From the NCBI RefSeq assembly GCF_011758645.1, contig NZ_JAAMOZ010000001.1, forward strand, positions 1,426,001-1,490,000: a stretch of DNA of 64,000 nt, written 5' to 3'. The first letter of the stretch is position 1. Every line of letters starts with the position of its first letter. The notes under the pieces are model-generated. The model had not been told where the DNA came from and made no database searches. It saw nothing but the letters and a program-made list of their open reading frames with translations. Below are positions 34,395-43,276 of this stretch, piece after piece. The DNA is from Brooklawnia cerclae (GTDB taxonomy: Bacteria > Actinomycetota > Actinomycetes > Propionibacteriales > Propionibacteriaceae). The translations under genes were made by a program, and so were the position numbers.

Positions 34395-34452
34395 GCCACC
34401 GGCGATGCGGTGGCTAGATTCTGTCGACCTCGATCTCCATGCGGCGAGCCTA
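34395..34452 (-). promoter_or_regulatory. ABC-F promoter with leader peptide MEIEVDRI and hairpin
   Basis: On the minus strand the -10 box TAGGCT (34447-34452) is 6 bases before ATG 34440. That ATG opens an eight-codon frame, MEIEVDRI, with TAG at 34414-34416. The stop runs straight into a hairpin with 7-bp arms GCCACCG/CGGTGGC (34395-34414). The frame would be translated as a leaderless peptide about 240 bases before the ABC-F start. Short leader frames followed by alternative hairpins are known to control several ABC-F antibiotic-protection genes. Confidence 0.45.
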
Positions 34453-34546
34453 TCAGCCGGGGCGAGCCGGATGATGACGAGAGACCTCGACTCGGGGATC
34501 GGCAAGCGCATTCCAACCCCGGTGCGAGCCTTCCGAGACCTGCTGC

Positions 34547-34715
34547 TAGCCTGCTCAAGTCGGTCGCATCACCACGATGCAAGGGAATCCGGTGTGAATC
34601 CGGAGCTGGCACGCAGCGGTAAGGACGACGTCTGGCAGCACTACGCCACTGGAGAGATCTGGGAAGGCGCTGTCGGACGGATGACTCCGAGCCCGAAGAC
34701 CTGCCGACGACGTAT
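34547..34715 (+). promoter_or_regulatory. cobalamin riboswitch (with TAGCCT -10 box)
   Basis: The B12-box elements occur in order: GGGAATCCGGTGTGAATCCGG, the core ACGCAGCGGTAAGG, TACGCCACTGGAGAG, CTGGGAAGGCGC and CCGAAGACCTGCCG. A -10 box TAGCCT lies at 34547-34552. About 85 bases separate it from the first gene. Binding of adenosyl- or methylcobalamin should lower expression of the ABC operon downstream. Confidence 0.95.
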
Positions 34716-34799
34716 GGGCCGTGGTCACGTGAACTGACTGGAAGCCTCACCGAACCGACTCGTTCTGTGACTGCGGCGCCACTATGGAAGGACGTTGCC

Positions 34800-36392
34800 G
34801 TGGCGCAACTCGAATCACGAAGGTCCAGAGCCCGAATCAGACTGTCTGCCGCAATGGCCGCGGCCGTTCTGCTGATCACCGCCGGATGCGGCTCGTCCGG
34901 CACATCCTCGGACGCCGGCTCGCAATCCGGCGAGAGCCCCACGACGCTGACGTTGGCGACCGGGTTCAGCATCGACGACATAGATCCGCTCGACAACGGG
35001 TTCTGGGGCAACGAGTTCGGCTGGAGCGAACTGCTGATGCGGCCGGTGCTGGGCGGTGACCCCGAGCCGTGGCTGCTCGAGAAGCTGGAAAGCGTGGACG
35101 ACCTCACGTGGCGGCTGACGCTGAAGGACGGGATCAGGTTCCAGAACGGCGATCCGCTCGACGCGCAGGCACTTGCCGCCGTCATGGCCTACCAGCTGAC
35201 GGAGAACTCGGGGCTGGCGCCGATCGCGGACGCGACGGTCGAGGCGACCGGCGACCTGGAGGTGACGTTGACGACGTCCGCGCCGGCCCCCAACATGCCC
35301 TTCACGCTGGCCGACGAGTCCAAGTTCGTCATCTACGACCAGGACGCCTATGAGGGGGCGAAGGGAGACCCCGAGGCGCTGATCGCGGCCCAGATCTACA
35401 CCGGTCCTTACGTGGTGGAGTCCCTGGACTCGCAGGAGCTGGTCATGCCTGCGGACTCCGACTACTGGGGCGGCACACCCGCGCTGCAGGAGGTGACGGT
35501 GAAGTTCATCGCCGAGGAGGATTCCCGCATCCTCGCGGTGCAGAACGGCGAGGCCGACCTCGCACTGTATCCGCCCACCAAGGCCGCCAAGAATCTGGCC
35601 GGACGCGAGGACTCCTACTGGGTGACCGGCACCCCCAAGGGCCCCACCTTCCAGCTGAACCTGAACCAGAACCAGCCGGAACTCGCCGACGTGGACGTGC
35701 GCAAGGCAGTGCTGAACGGCATCGATTACCGGGAACTGGCCGAGGACGTCATGGGCGGGCTCTACCAGGTGGCCACCGGCATGTACTCGCCGAACGCCTC
35801 CTATGCGGTCGACATTCAGCAGACCGACCTGGACGCGGCGGCGTCCTACCTTGCCGCGGCCGGATACCAGAAGGACGACTCGGGCCGGATGGTGAAGGAC
35901 GGACAGCTCCTGACGCTGACGCTGCTCACCTACCCGAGTCAGCCCGACACGGACACGCTCGCGCTGGCGATCCAGTCGGAGCTCAAGGAACTCGGCATCA
36001 CCATCGAGATCAACCAGGTACCCGATCTGAGCGCGGCGATGAGCGATTCCGGAACCGACTGGGATCTGGCGATCGCCGGCAACGGCACCACGTCGTTCGC
36101 GGGCGATCCGATCAGCTCGCTGCAGAACTACTTCGCCAGCGACGGGCCCAAGAACTTCTACGGCATCGACGACCCGGAGCTCGACACGCTGATCGATCAG
36201 GTCGCCGTGGAGATGGACACGGACCAGCGCGACGAGTTGTTGCGCGAGATCCAGAGCAGGGTCGGTGACGGGGCGTACATGGGTTTCCTGGGCATGCGGA
36301 TTCCCGGCGTGGTCGCCGGACCGGCCTGGGCCGGCTATCAGGTGCCGACGGCGAACCTCTGGGTCGACGCCGACACCTCGGCCGACGCCTGA
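34800..36392 (+). CDS. substrate-binding lipoprotein, Opp/Dpp/Nik family, B12-regulated
   Basis: 530 residues from GTG 34800, chosen because GGAAGGA (34786-34792) precedes it; a start at 34767 is worse. The signal peptide has lipobox LITAG-C. The SBP_bac_5 block is clear (WRLTLKDGIRFQNGDPLDAQALAAVMAYQL) and residues 1-530 are full length. Family members bind peptides, nickel or metal-metallophore complexes. The cobalamin riboswitch just upstream and the FhuF-like gene at the operon end point to cobalt, a cobalt chelate or a corrinoid; this is inference. Confidence 0.9.
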   Translation: MAQLESRRSRARIRLSAAMAAAVLLITAGCGSSGTSSDAGSQSGESPTTLTLATGFSIDDIDPLDNGFWGNEFGWSELLMRPVLGGDPEPWLLEKLESVDDLTWRLTLKDGIRFQNGDPLDAQALAAVMAYQLTENSGLAPIADATVEATGDLEVTLTTSAPAPNMPFTLADESKFVIYDQDAYEGAKGDPEALIAAQIYTGPYVVESLDSQELVMPADSDYWGGTPALQEVTVKFIAEEDSRILAVQNGEADLALYPPTKAAKNLAGREDSYWVTGTPKGPTFQLNLNQNQPELADVDVRKAVLNGIDYRELAEDVMGGLYQVATGMYSPNASYAVDIQQTDLDAAASYLAAAGYQKDDSGRMVKDGQLLTLTLLTYPSQPDTDTLALAIQSELKELGITIEINQVPDLSAAMSDSGTDWDLAIAGNGTTSFAGDPISSLQNYFASDGPKNFYGIDDPELDTLIDQVAVEMDTDQRDELLREIQSRVGDGAYMGFLGMRIPGVVAGPAWAGYQVPTANLWVDADTSADA

Positions 36393-36396
36393 CCTG

Positions 36397-37347
36397 ATGG
36401 CTCGGATCGTGCTGCGGCGCCTTTGCGCCGCAGCCGCCACGCTCGTGATCACCAGCATCCTGGTCTGGGCCATGCTCATGCTCGCCCCGGGCGACCCGGC
36501 CGAGGGCGTCCTGCGGGCCAGGGGAGTACTGGAACCCGACCCGAACCAGGTGGCGGCGATGCGCGCGGAACTCGGGTTGGACGATCCTCCGGCGCTGCGG
36601 TACTGGAACTGGCTGGTGGCCTGGATGCATGGGGACTTCGGGATCTCGTGGAAGTCAGGCCGCCCCGTGGTGGAGGAGATCGCCAAGCGGCTCCCCGCCA
36701 CGGGCCTGCTGACCGGCGTGAGCATGGTCCTCGCGGTGGTGCTGTCGGCGGTGTTGGGGATCGCCGCCGCCAGCGCCCACCGGCGCCTGGCCGACACGCT
36801 GGTCCGTGTCGTCACGCTGGCCATGGTCATCGTCCCGAGCTTCCTGTTCGGTCTGCTCGTGCTCAATGTGCTCGTGCTTCGTCTGAAGTGGGGAGTGGTC
36901 GTCTCCGACGGCACGTGGCGCACTGTCGGGTGGCCCGCGATGACGCTTGCCTGCGGGTCGGCCGGTTATTGGGCGCGTGTGCTCCGGGCCGCGATGCTGG
37001 AGGCCAGGTCTGCCCCCTACATGCAGATCTGCCGCGCCCGCGGAGCCTCGTCGGCGCGCCAGCTGCTCGTCCACGGGCTACCCAATGCCTTGCCGCCCTG
37101 GGTGACGGTGGTCGCGATGGGCGCGGCGGGATTGCTGGGCGGGGCCCCGATCGTCGAGGCGGTCTTCACCTGGCCCGGCATCGGGGCGTACACGGTGCAG
37201 GCGATCAATGCCGGGGACGCGCCGGTGGTCGTCTGCTACACGATGCTGGCGGTCACGACCTTCGTCGTTGTCAGCGTGCTCACCGACATCGCGTTGACAC
37301 TGCTCGATCCACGGTTGCGGAAGGCACCCGGAGGTGTGGTCGCATGA
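36397..37347 (+). CDS. ABC permease 1, Opp/Nik type (DppB-like)
   Basis: 316 residues from ATG 36397, four bases after the binding-protein stop. Six membrane helices. The DppB-type opening is ARIVLRRLCAAAATLVITSILVWAMLML-type hydrophobic and APGDPAE, then LGLDDPPALRYWNWL and GDFGISW. An EAA-like loop follows (RARGASSARQLLVHGLPNALPPWV). It ends by overlapping the second permease by 4 bases. Confidence 0.93.
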   Translation: MARIVLRRLCAAAATLVITSILVWAMLMLAPGDPAEGVLRARGVLEPDPNQVAAMRAELGLDDPPALRYWNWLVAWMHGDFGISWKSGRPVVEEIAKRLPATGLLTGVSMVLAVVLSAVLGIAAASAHRRLADTLVRVVTLAMVIVPSFLFGLLVLNVLVLRLKWGVVVSDGTWRTVGWPAMTLACGSAGYWARVLRAAMLEARSAPYMQICRARGASSARQLLVHGLPNALPPWVTVVAMGAAGLLGGAPIVEAVFTWPGIGAYTVQAINAGDAPVVVCYTMLAVTTFVVVSVLTDIALTLLDPRLRKAPGGVVA

Positions 37348-38225
37348 GTGTGATTCTCGCCACCCTGGGCAGGAACATCGCCTGGGAGGAGAGCCGGACC
37401 AGTGGCCTGCTGGGACGCCTGCTGCACCATCGCGGTTTCGTGCTCGGCGCGGCCGGGGTGGTGGTGCTGGTGGGTGTGGCCGCATTCGGCCCGTCGCTGG
37501 TCGGCGATCCCGATGCGACCCGGTACTCGGAGCAGCTTCTGGCGCCTTCCCTGCAGTTTCCGCTCGGCACCGACTCCGACGGACGCGACGTGCTCGCCCG
37601 GACGATCTACGGGGCCCGGGTATCGATACTCGCCTCCCTGGTGGTCTTCGCGGTCACGACGACGATCGGCATCTGCCTCGGGGTGGGCGCGGGCCTGATC
37701 GGCGGTTGGGTGGATACCGTCGTCTGCCGCTGCTGCGACGTGATGCTCGGGCTGCCCTCGCTGGTCATGGCGCTGGCGATCGTCGGCGCGCTCGGCCCCG
37801 GGCTGACGAACCTCGTCCTCGCCATGTCGTTGACCGGATGGGCCGGCCTGGCGAAGCTGTGCCGTTCGCTGTCGCTCGAATCCCGTCACCGGGGCGACGT
37901 GATCGCGGCCCGGATGGCCGGGGTGAGCAGGGTCCGGACAGCCGCCGGGCACGTGTTCCCGTCGGTGCTCGTCTACGGGCTGATCTCGGCGACGCTCGGG
38001 TTGGGCGAGACCATCCTCGGGCTGGCAGGCATGTCGTTCCTGGGGCTCGGCGTCCAGCCGCCGACCGCCGAATGGGGGAGCATGCTCAACGAGAGCCGGA
38101 TCGACCTCAGTGTCGCTCCATGGCTGCTCATCGGCCCGGGCGTGGGCCTGGTCGTCGTGGTCACCAGCGTCACCCTGATCAGCGACGCACTGCGGGACTG
38201 CGCGGACCTCCGGGAGTTCTCATGA
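37344..38225 (+). CDS. ABC permease 2, Opp/Nik type (DppC-like)
   Basis: 293 residues from ATG 37344. DppC-type landmarks: LQFPLGTDSDGRDVLARTIYGARVSI, the EAA loop ARMAGVSRVRTAAGHVFPSVL, and GMSFLGLGVQPPTAEWGSMLNE near the C-terminus. An unusual CRCCDVML in the third helix carries three cysteines in place of the normal DVLLAIP-like text, which may interest metal-transport studies. Overlaps the ATPase gene (ATGA). Confidence 0.93.
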   Translation: MSVILATLGRNIAWEESRTSGLLGRLLHHRGFVLGAAGVVVLVGVAAFGPSLVGDPDATRYSEQLLAPSLQFPLGTDSDGRDVLARTIYGARVSILASLVVFAVTTTIGICLGVGAGLIGGWVDTVVCRCCDVMLGLPSLVMALAIVGALGPGLTNLVLAMSLTGWAGLAKLCRSLSLESRHRGDVIAARMAGVSRVRTAAGHVFPSVLVYGLISATLGLGETILGLAGMSFLGLGVQPPTAEWGSMLNESRIDLSVAPWLLIGPGVGLVVVVTSVTLISDALRDCADLREFS

Positions 38226-39694
38226 GTCTCCCGAACCTTCGAGTGACGGACCTTCGTGTCAGCTACCCCGGTGGGCACGAGGCGGTTCACGGGGTGAGCT
38301 TCACGGTGGACGAGGGCGAGAGCGTCGCGCTGGTCGGCGAGTCGGGGTGTGGCAAGACGTCCTGTGTGCGGGCCGTCCAGGATCTGCTCGATCCGCGCGC
38401 AAAGGTGTCGGGGAGCGTCCTGGTGTCGGGGATCGACCTCCTACGCATGCCTGGCAAGCAGCGCCGCAGGTTCAGCGCTCGCCAACTCGGTTATGTCGCC
38501 CAGGACCCCTACGGTGCCTACGACCCGTTGCGGACGGTCGGTCACCACGTCCGGGAGCCGTTGCTGATCCACGGCATGCACCCCGATCACCGGCAGCTGG
38601 CTGGTCAACTGCGAGACGTCGGCGTCCCCGAGGCGGAGCTGCGGCTCTCTCAGCACCCACACCAATGGTCCGGGGGAATGCTCCAGCGCGCGACCATCGT
38701 CGCCAGCACACTGCTCGATCCGCTCGTCACCATCGCGGACGAGCCGACCAGCGCGCTGGACGCCGACCTCGCCGACACCGTGATGGCAGTGCTTCGTGCC
38801 CGTAGCCGATCCCTCCTGTTCGTGACCCACGACCTGGCGCTGGCGGGCAGGCATGCCGATCGGATCGTGGTGATGCACGAGGGACGGATCGTCGAGCACG
38901 GCACTGTGGCGGAGGTGCTCGGCTCCCCGCGCCACGAGCAGACCCGGCTTCTCCTGGCTGCCGGCGTCCGTACGCCGCTGGCCCGCCGGGAGGCCCCGAA
39001 AGGGGCGCAGGTCGTCCGGGCGTCGGGGGTCACGAAGACCTACGAGGCGTCCGGGGTGAGGCACACCGCCGTCCGGTCCGCCGACATCGAGGTGTGCGGC
39101 GGCGAGATCGTCGGGGTGGTGGGACCGTCCGGATCAGGCAAGTCGACGCTGCTCCGGCTGCTCTCCGGGGCCGAGGCGCCCGACTCGGGAACCGTCGTGT
39201 GGGGTGACAGCGGGGCTCGCCGCCCGGGGGCAGGCAGCATCATGCCGGTCTTCCAGGATCCGGTGACGTCGCTGGATGCCAGGTGGCCGATCTGGCGTAC
39301 CATCACCGAGCCGCTGACGGTGGGACGCCGCATAGGTCGCTCCGAGCGTATGCATGCGGCCCGGGAATGCCTCGACCGCGTCGGACTCGAGGGCGTCGAC
39401 GTCACCGCGCATCCCAGGCAACTCTCGGTGGGGCAGGCTCAGCGCGTCGCGATCGCCAGAGCCGTCATCGCCGAGCCGGCGCTGATCGTCGCCGACGAGC
39501 CCACCGCCAGTCTGGACGTGAGGACCGCGCAGGCGATGATGCGTCTCCTGCGGGGTGTGAGCGACCGGCAGCACGTGGCCCAGATAGTCGTGAGCCACGA
39601 CGTCGCGCTTCTGAGCTCGGTCGCCGATCGTGTCCTGTTCATGCGCGACGGGCGGCTCGTGGGCTCTGGGAACGAGGGCTGTCATGACCGGTGA
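38222..39694 (+). CDS. two-domain ABC ATPase (fused DppD-DppF type)
   Basis: 490 residues from ATG 38222. Domain 1 has Walker A GESGCGKTS, signature WSGGMLQRATIVAS and DEPTSALD. Domain 2 (from about 270) has GPSGSGKST, LSVGQAQRVAIARAV and DEPTASLD. Two full domains in one chain replace the separate DppD and DppF proteins. It powers the two permeases upstream. The frame ends inside the FhuF-like gene start region (11-base overlap). Confidence 0.92.
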   Translation: MSLPNLRVTDLRVSYPGGHEAVHGVSFTVDEGESVALVGESGCGKTSCVRAVQDLLDPRAKVSGSVLVSGIDLLRMPGKQRRRFSARQLGYVAQDPYGAYDPLRTVGHHVREPLLIHGMHPDHRQLAGQLRDVGVPEAELRLSQHPHQWSGGMLQRATIVASTLLDPLVTIADEPTSALDADLADTVMAVLRARSRSLLFVTHDLALAGRHADRIVVMHEGRIVEHGTVAEVLGSPRHEQTRLLLAAGVRTPLARREAPKGAQVVRASGVTKTYEASGVRHTAVRSADIEVCGGEIVGVVGPSGSGKSTLLRLLSGAEAPDSGTVVWGDSGARRPGAGSIMPVFQDPVTSLDARWPIWRTITEPLTVGRRIGRSERMHAARECLDRVGLEGVDVTAHPRQLSVGQAQRVAIARAVIAEPALIVADEPTASLDVRTAQAMMRLLRGVSDRQHVAQIVVSHDVALLSSVADRVLFMRDGRLVGSGNEGCHDR

Positions 39695-40430
39695 GCCGGG
39701 CCAGGCCGAGGCGCTGACGCAGCAGGTGCTGGACCTCCTACCCGTAGCCGAGCGCCATTTCCTCGTTCTGCCCGACGATGCCCGCGCGGTGGCTGCCAGC
39801 AGCGTACTCGACGGCGATTGGCTGGACGAGCAGATCAGGTTGCGCGGTCTCATCTGGGGTATCGACGATCCGTTCGTGCTGGGCACTTTGTGGTGGTATT
39901 CGGCCAGCAACTGGATCGTCCTACCGACGATCGCCACCTGGTTCCTCGCCGAGCAAACACTCAGCCCGGCGCTCGCCGACATCCGGCTCCACTGGCGGGC
40001 GGACAGCCGCATCGTGGGTGCGACCTCGACCGCGACGGCCTCCGGCGCCCTCGGCCCGGGGATGGCGGACACGCTCGACCAGGTGATAACGCAAGTGGTG
40101 CGCGTCTGCGGCAGGGGAGAACGGCGGTTGTGGGCCATGGCGGTCGACTCGCTCGCGAACCGGCTGCTGTGGCTCGGCAAAGCCACGGGACAGGTGCCCA
40201 GGGCTCGGGAAGCAGCCGGGGAACTCGTGAACTCGCTCGGCCGTCCCGGCATTCCCATGCCGCGCTTCACCACGCTGCCCGATCTGCCTCCGGACGTGGA
40301 CTCGGTCTGGGTACGGCGCAATTCCTGCTGCCTGCTGTACAAGGTGCCGGGGAAGGCCAATTGTGCGGATTGTCCTCGGCTGAGACCCGAGGACAGGGAG
40401 CTGCGGTTGCGGGCGAGGACGGGCCACTGA
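39684..40430 (+). CDS. FhuF-like ferric/metal-chelate reductase (2Fe-2S)
   Basis: 248 residues from ATG 39684, overlapping the ATPase gene. The C-terminus has C215-C216-x10-C227-x2-C230, the FhuF-type 2Fe-2S ligand pattern. A mid-region WWYSASNWIVLPTIATWFLAEQ and a helical part fit the IucA/FhuF-associated fold. FhuF proteins reduce ferric iron in imported siderophores to release it. In this B12-regulated operon the likely task is releasing cobalt or iron from an imported chelate. It is last in the operon. Confidence 0.8.
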   Translation: MTGEPGQAEALTQQVLDLLPVAERHFLVLPDDARAVAASSVLDGDWLDEQIRLRGLIWGIDDPFVLGTLWWYSASNWIVLPTIATWFLAEQTLSPALADIRLHWRADSRIVGATSTATASGALGPGMADTLDQVITQVVRVCGRGERRLWAMAVDSLANRLLWLGKATGQVPRAREAAGELVNSLGRPGIPMPRFTTLPDLPPDVDSVWVRRNSCCLLYKVPGKANCADCPRLRPEDRELRLRARTGH

Positions 40431-40469
40431 GGCGTCGGGCACGCGGTCGCGGGGCTTTCGGGGCGCGAT

Positions 40470-41279
40470 TCACTGACGGGGTTCGGCGCTGACGCGCTCG
40501 AGCCAGTCGGTGACGAGCGCGGCGACGAGTGAGGCGCGGTCGAGGTGGACGTTGTGCCCGGCGGTGTCGAGCACGGCGAACGTGGCGCGCGGGTAGTGCT
40601 CCACGCTGGCCCACGCGTCCCGGTAGCCGACGACCTGGTCCTGGCGCCCGGTGACGATCAGCGTTGGACGCGTGAACGGCGTGAGCGAGGCCGTCTCGGG
40701 CTCTTCGGCCAGGTCGTATCGCTCCGAGATCCGGGCCAGCGCTTCCTGGTCTGCGGCCTCGAGTCCGGGTTGGATCCACTTGAGGAACGCCTGTGCGTTG
40801 TCCGCGCTCTGGACGACCGCCAACTCGGCGTACTCCTCGCCCGCGTTCCCGAGGGACTCGACGACCCGCGGTGCCTCATGCAGCACCGTTCGGTCGGGGA
40901 CATCACGGTGATCGTGATCGGCGACGAAGACACCTGCCAGCGTCGCGAGGCCGAGTGCCTGGTCGCGCAGGTCGTGGGCCACCCGGCGAGCGATCATTCC
41001 GCCGAAGGAGTTGCCCAGCACTGCGAACGGCCTGGTGCCTACGCGGGTGCGGATCTCGTCCTCGACCGCGGCGGCGACATCGTCCGCGCTGTTCACGTCA
41101 CCGACGGGCGTCCTCCCGTGGCCGGGAAGGTCGACGTAGAGGCGCTCCCAGTCGCCGGCCTGGTCGATGACCGTGTCCAGGGGCAGGAGGGCTCGGTGAT
41201 CGAGGCTGAACCCGTGGAGCAGGACGAGAGGCGTTCCGGTTCCGCGTCGGACGACATGCATGGCGTCGATGGTAGCCAT
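40470..41279 (-). CDS. alpha/beta hydrolase fold protein
   Basis: 269 residues from ATG 41279. Typical lipase/hydrolase elements: VLLHGFSLDHRALLP (oxyanion), DLPGHGRTP, nucleophile elbow GNSFGG, Asp in VTGRQDQVVG and His in DTAGHNVHLD. It looks like a small-ester or lactone hydrolase; the substrate is unknown. It is convergent with the FhuF-like gene. Confidence 0.9.
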   Translation of the reverse strand: MATIDAMHVVRRGTGTPLVLLHGFSLDHRALLPLDTVIDQAGDWERLYVDLPGHGRTPVGDVNSADDVAAAVEDEIRTRVGTRPFAVLGNSFGGMIARRVAHDLRDQALGLATLAGVFVADHDHRDVPDRTVLHEAPRVVESLGNAGEEYAELAVVQSADNAQAFLKWIQPGLEAADQEALARISERYDLAEEPETASLTPFTRPTLIVTGRQDQVVGYRDAWASVEHYPRATFAVLDTAGHNVHLDRASLVAALVTDWLERVSAEPRQ

Positions 41280-41431
41280 CCGCTGGGGACCGTTCCTGGT
41301 TCTGGCAGCGGGAAAGCCCACCCCCGACGTCCTCGCGAGTTTCTTCGACGACCGGATCGACCGAAATGCGCCAGATTCGGCCCGCAACTCGCCTGACACG
41401 CCCGAAGTGGAGGCGTGGCTCGACCCGTGCC

Positions 41432-41540
41432 CGTGACACAGTTCCTGCAATTTGGCCGATCCTGCGGCACTTCGCCACGAAAGGCGTAGTCAGCGAGCCC
41501 ATGCGCGGAGTGCCTCAGAATTTGAAGGAACTGAGTCACG
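41432..41540. repeat. palindromic dispersed element, copy B
   Basis: Arms CGTGACACAGTTCCTGCAA (41432-41450) and TTGAAGGAACTGAGTCACG (41522-41540) match those of the element at 2716-2806, with one change per arm, which leaves two mismatches in the hairpin. The interior is 71 bases and differs from copy A. It sits between the hydrolase and the TetR gene. Confidence 0.7.
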
Positions 41541-41621
41541 GCAATCAAGCCGGCCACGGGTTGTTGCCCCTTCGATCCGCAGATCTTGGCCCCAACATCC
41601 GTGACGCGGCTTTCGGCATCT

Positions 41622-41639
41622 GTACATACCAGTAGTTAC
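41622..41639. promoter_or_regulatory. probable TetR operator
   Basis: GTACATAC (41622-41629) and GTAGTTAC (41632-41639) form an imperfect 18-bp palindrome with a two-base centre. It ends 9 bases before the TetR ATG. The position points to autoregulation of the TetR-GAPDH operon. Confidence 0.6.
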
Positions 41640-41648
41640 AATGGAGGC

Positions 41649-42269
41649 ATGTCATCACGCGAACGACTCACCGAGGCGATGGCCTCCCTGTTGTGGGAGC
41701 GTGGTTACGCGGCCACCAGCCCGAAGGACGTGATGACGCGGGCGGGCGTGGGGCAGGGAAGCATCTACCACCATTTCGCGGGCAAACACGAACTCGCGGT
41801 CGAGGCCTTCAGTGCGGTGGTCGACGAGGCGGTGGGCAAGGCAGACGCTCTCGCCGGTGACGGTTCACCCGTCGACCGAATGGAGCGTTACCTGTCCAAG
41901 CCGCGCGAGGGTACGCGTGGCTGCCGTGTCGGGCGGATGACGCAGGATCCGCAGGTGGTGGCCGACTCCGAGCTGATCGAGATGGTCGACGGGGCTTTCG
42001 ACGCCATCGCCGACCGCTGGTGCGCGGTCATCGCCGAGGCTGTCGCCGACGGGGAACTGCCGGCGAGCGTCGTCCCGGAAGAGCTGGCCCGCACGCTCAT
42101 CGCGGTCATCCAGGGCGGTTATGTGCTCGCCCGTGCCCGGGGGTCCCAGGAGCCGATGGACGCTGCGATCCGGGGAATGATCACGCTTCTGGAGGCGGTC
42201 CGGGAGCCTCCGAGGGCGGCCGAGCCCGCACACGATCATCAATCACATCAACACAAGGAGAGATCATGA
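41649..42269 (+). CDS. TetR/AcrR family regulator
   Basis: 206 residues from ATG 41649 (GGAGG-like atggaggc just before). The N-terminal helix-turn-helix has the family pattern ATSPKDVMTRAGVGQGSIYHHFAGKHELAVEAF. The C-terminal domain contains CRVGRMTQDPQ and ends in a His-rich tail (HDHQSHQHKERS). It overlaps the GAPDH gene by 4 bases, so both share a transcript and, likely, the operator before it. Confidence 0.92.
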   Translation: MSSRERLTEAMASLLWERGYAATSPKDVMTRAGVGQGSIYHHFAGKHELAVEAFSAVVDEAVGKADALAGDGSPVDRMERYLSKPREGTRGCRVGRMTQDPQVVADSELIEMVDGAFDAIADRWCAVIAEAVADGELPASVVPEELARTLIAVIQGGYVLARARGSQEPMDAAIRGMITLLEAVREPPRAAEPAHDHQSHQHKERS

Positions 42270-43270
42270 CGGTTCGAGTTGGCATCAACGGTTTCGGGCG
42301 CATCGGCCGTAGCTACCTGCGAGCGGCATTGCGCAACGATGCCGACGTCCAGGTGGTCGCGGTCAACGACATCACCGACGTGAAGACGCTGGCGACTCTG
42401 CTCGAGTGGGACTCGGTGTCCGGTCATCTCGAGGGGGTGTCCGTCGACGAGGACAGCATCATCGTCGGCGATTCGCGCATTCGCGTCTTTGCTCAGCGTG
42501 ATCCCTCACTCATCCCGTGGGGAGAGGTCGGCGCAGACGTCGTCATCGAGTCCACCGGTAGGTTCACCGATGCGGACAGCGCACGCAAGCATCTCGTGGG
42601 CGGGGCGCGCAAGGTGATCATCTCGGCGCCCGCGAAGGGCGACGTGCCGGCGATCGTCCTGGGCGTCAACACCGAGGCCATCGCCGCGTCGGGTTCCGAC
42701 GTCTTCTCCAACGGGTCGTGCACGACGAACTGCCTCGCACCGATGGCGAAGGTACTCAACGACGCCTTCGGTATCGAGTCGGGTCTCATGACGACGGTCC
42801 ACGCCTACACCAGCGATCAGCGGCTCCAGGACGCCCCCCACAGCGATCTTCGCAGGGCGCGTGCTGCTGCCTTGTCCACGATTCCGACCTCTTCGGGGGC
42901 CGCGCGGACGATCGGCAAGATCATCCCCGAACTGGACGGCAAGCTCACCGGGTTCGCCCTGCGCGTGCCTGTTCCCGTAGGGTCGATCACCGACCTCACC
43001 ACCGTGCTGTCGAGGAAGGTCACCGTGGGCGAGGTCAACGAGGCATTCCGGGCGGCCGCGGTTTCGCCGGAGCTTTCGCGCTACCTCGAATACTCCGAGG
43101 CCCCGATCGTCTCCAGTGACATCGTCGGCAATCCGCATTCGGCCATCTTCGATGCCCCGCTGACCGAGGTCGTCGGCGGTCAGGTGAAGATCCTCGCCTG
43201 GTACGACAACGAGTGGGGCTTCTCCAACCGGCTCGTGGAACTCTCCCAGATCGTCGCGCAGACCCTGTAG
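42266..43270 (+). CDS. gap: glyceraldehyde-3-phosphate dehydrogenase (TetR-linked)
   Basis: 334 residues from ATG 42266, after AAGGAGAG. The NAD-binding fold starts VGINGFGRIGRSYLRAAL. The active-site cysteine is C152 in SNGSCTTNCLAP, and the substrate region includes HAYTSDQRLQDAPHSDLRRARAA and the C-terminal WYDNEWGFSNRLVEL. It is not near pgk or tpi, so it is probably not the housekeeping glycolytic copy. A regulated or inhibitor-resistant isozyme is possible. A long hairpin terminator follows. Confidence 0.95.
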   Translation: MTVRVGINGFGRIGRSYLRAALRNDADVQVVAVNDITDVKTLATLLEWDSVSGHLEGVSVDEDSIIVGDSRIRVFAQRDPSLIPWGEVGADVVIESTGRFTDADSARKHLVGGARKVIISAPAKGDVPAIVLGVNTEAIAASGSDVFSNGSCTTNCLAPMAKVLNDAFGIESGLMTTVHAYTSDQRLQDAPHSDLRRARAAALSTIPTSSGAARTIGKIIPELDGKLTGFALRVPVPVGSITDLTTVLSRKVTVGEVNEAFRAAAVSPELSRYLEYSEAPIVSSDIVGNPHSAIFDAPLTEVVGGQVKILAWYDNEWGFSNRLVELSQIVAQTL

Positions 43271-43276
43271 GTCTGC

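Noticed and set aside
34815-36923. A 702-codon open frame antisense to the binding protein and first permease
   Set aside because: It mirrors a strongly conserved importer operon and contains no recognisable domain.
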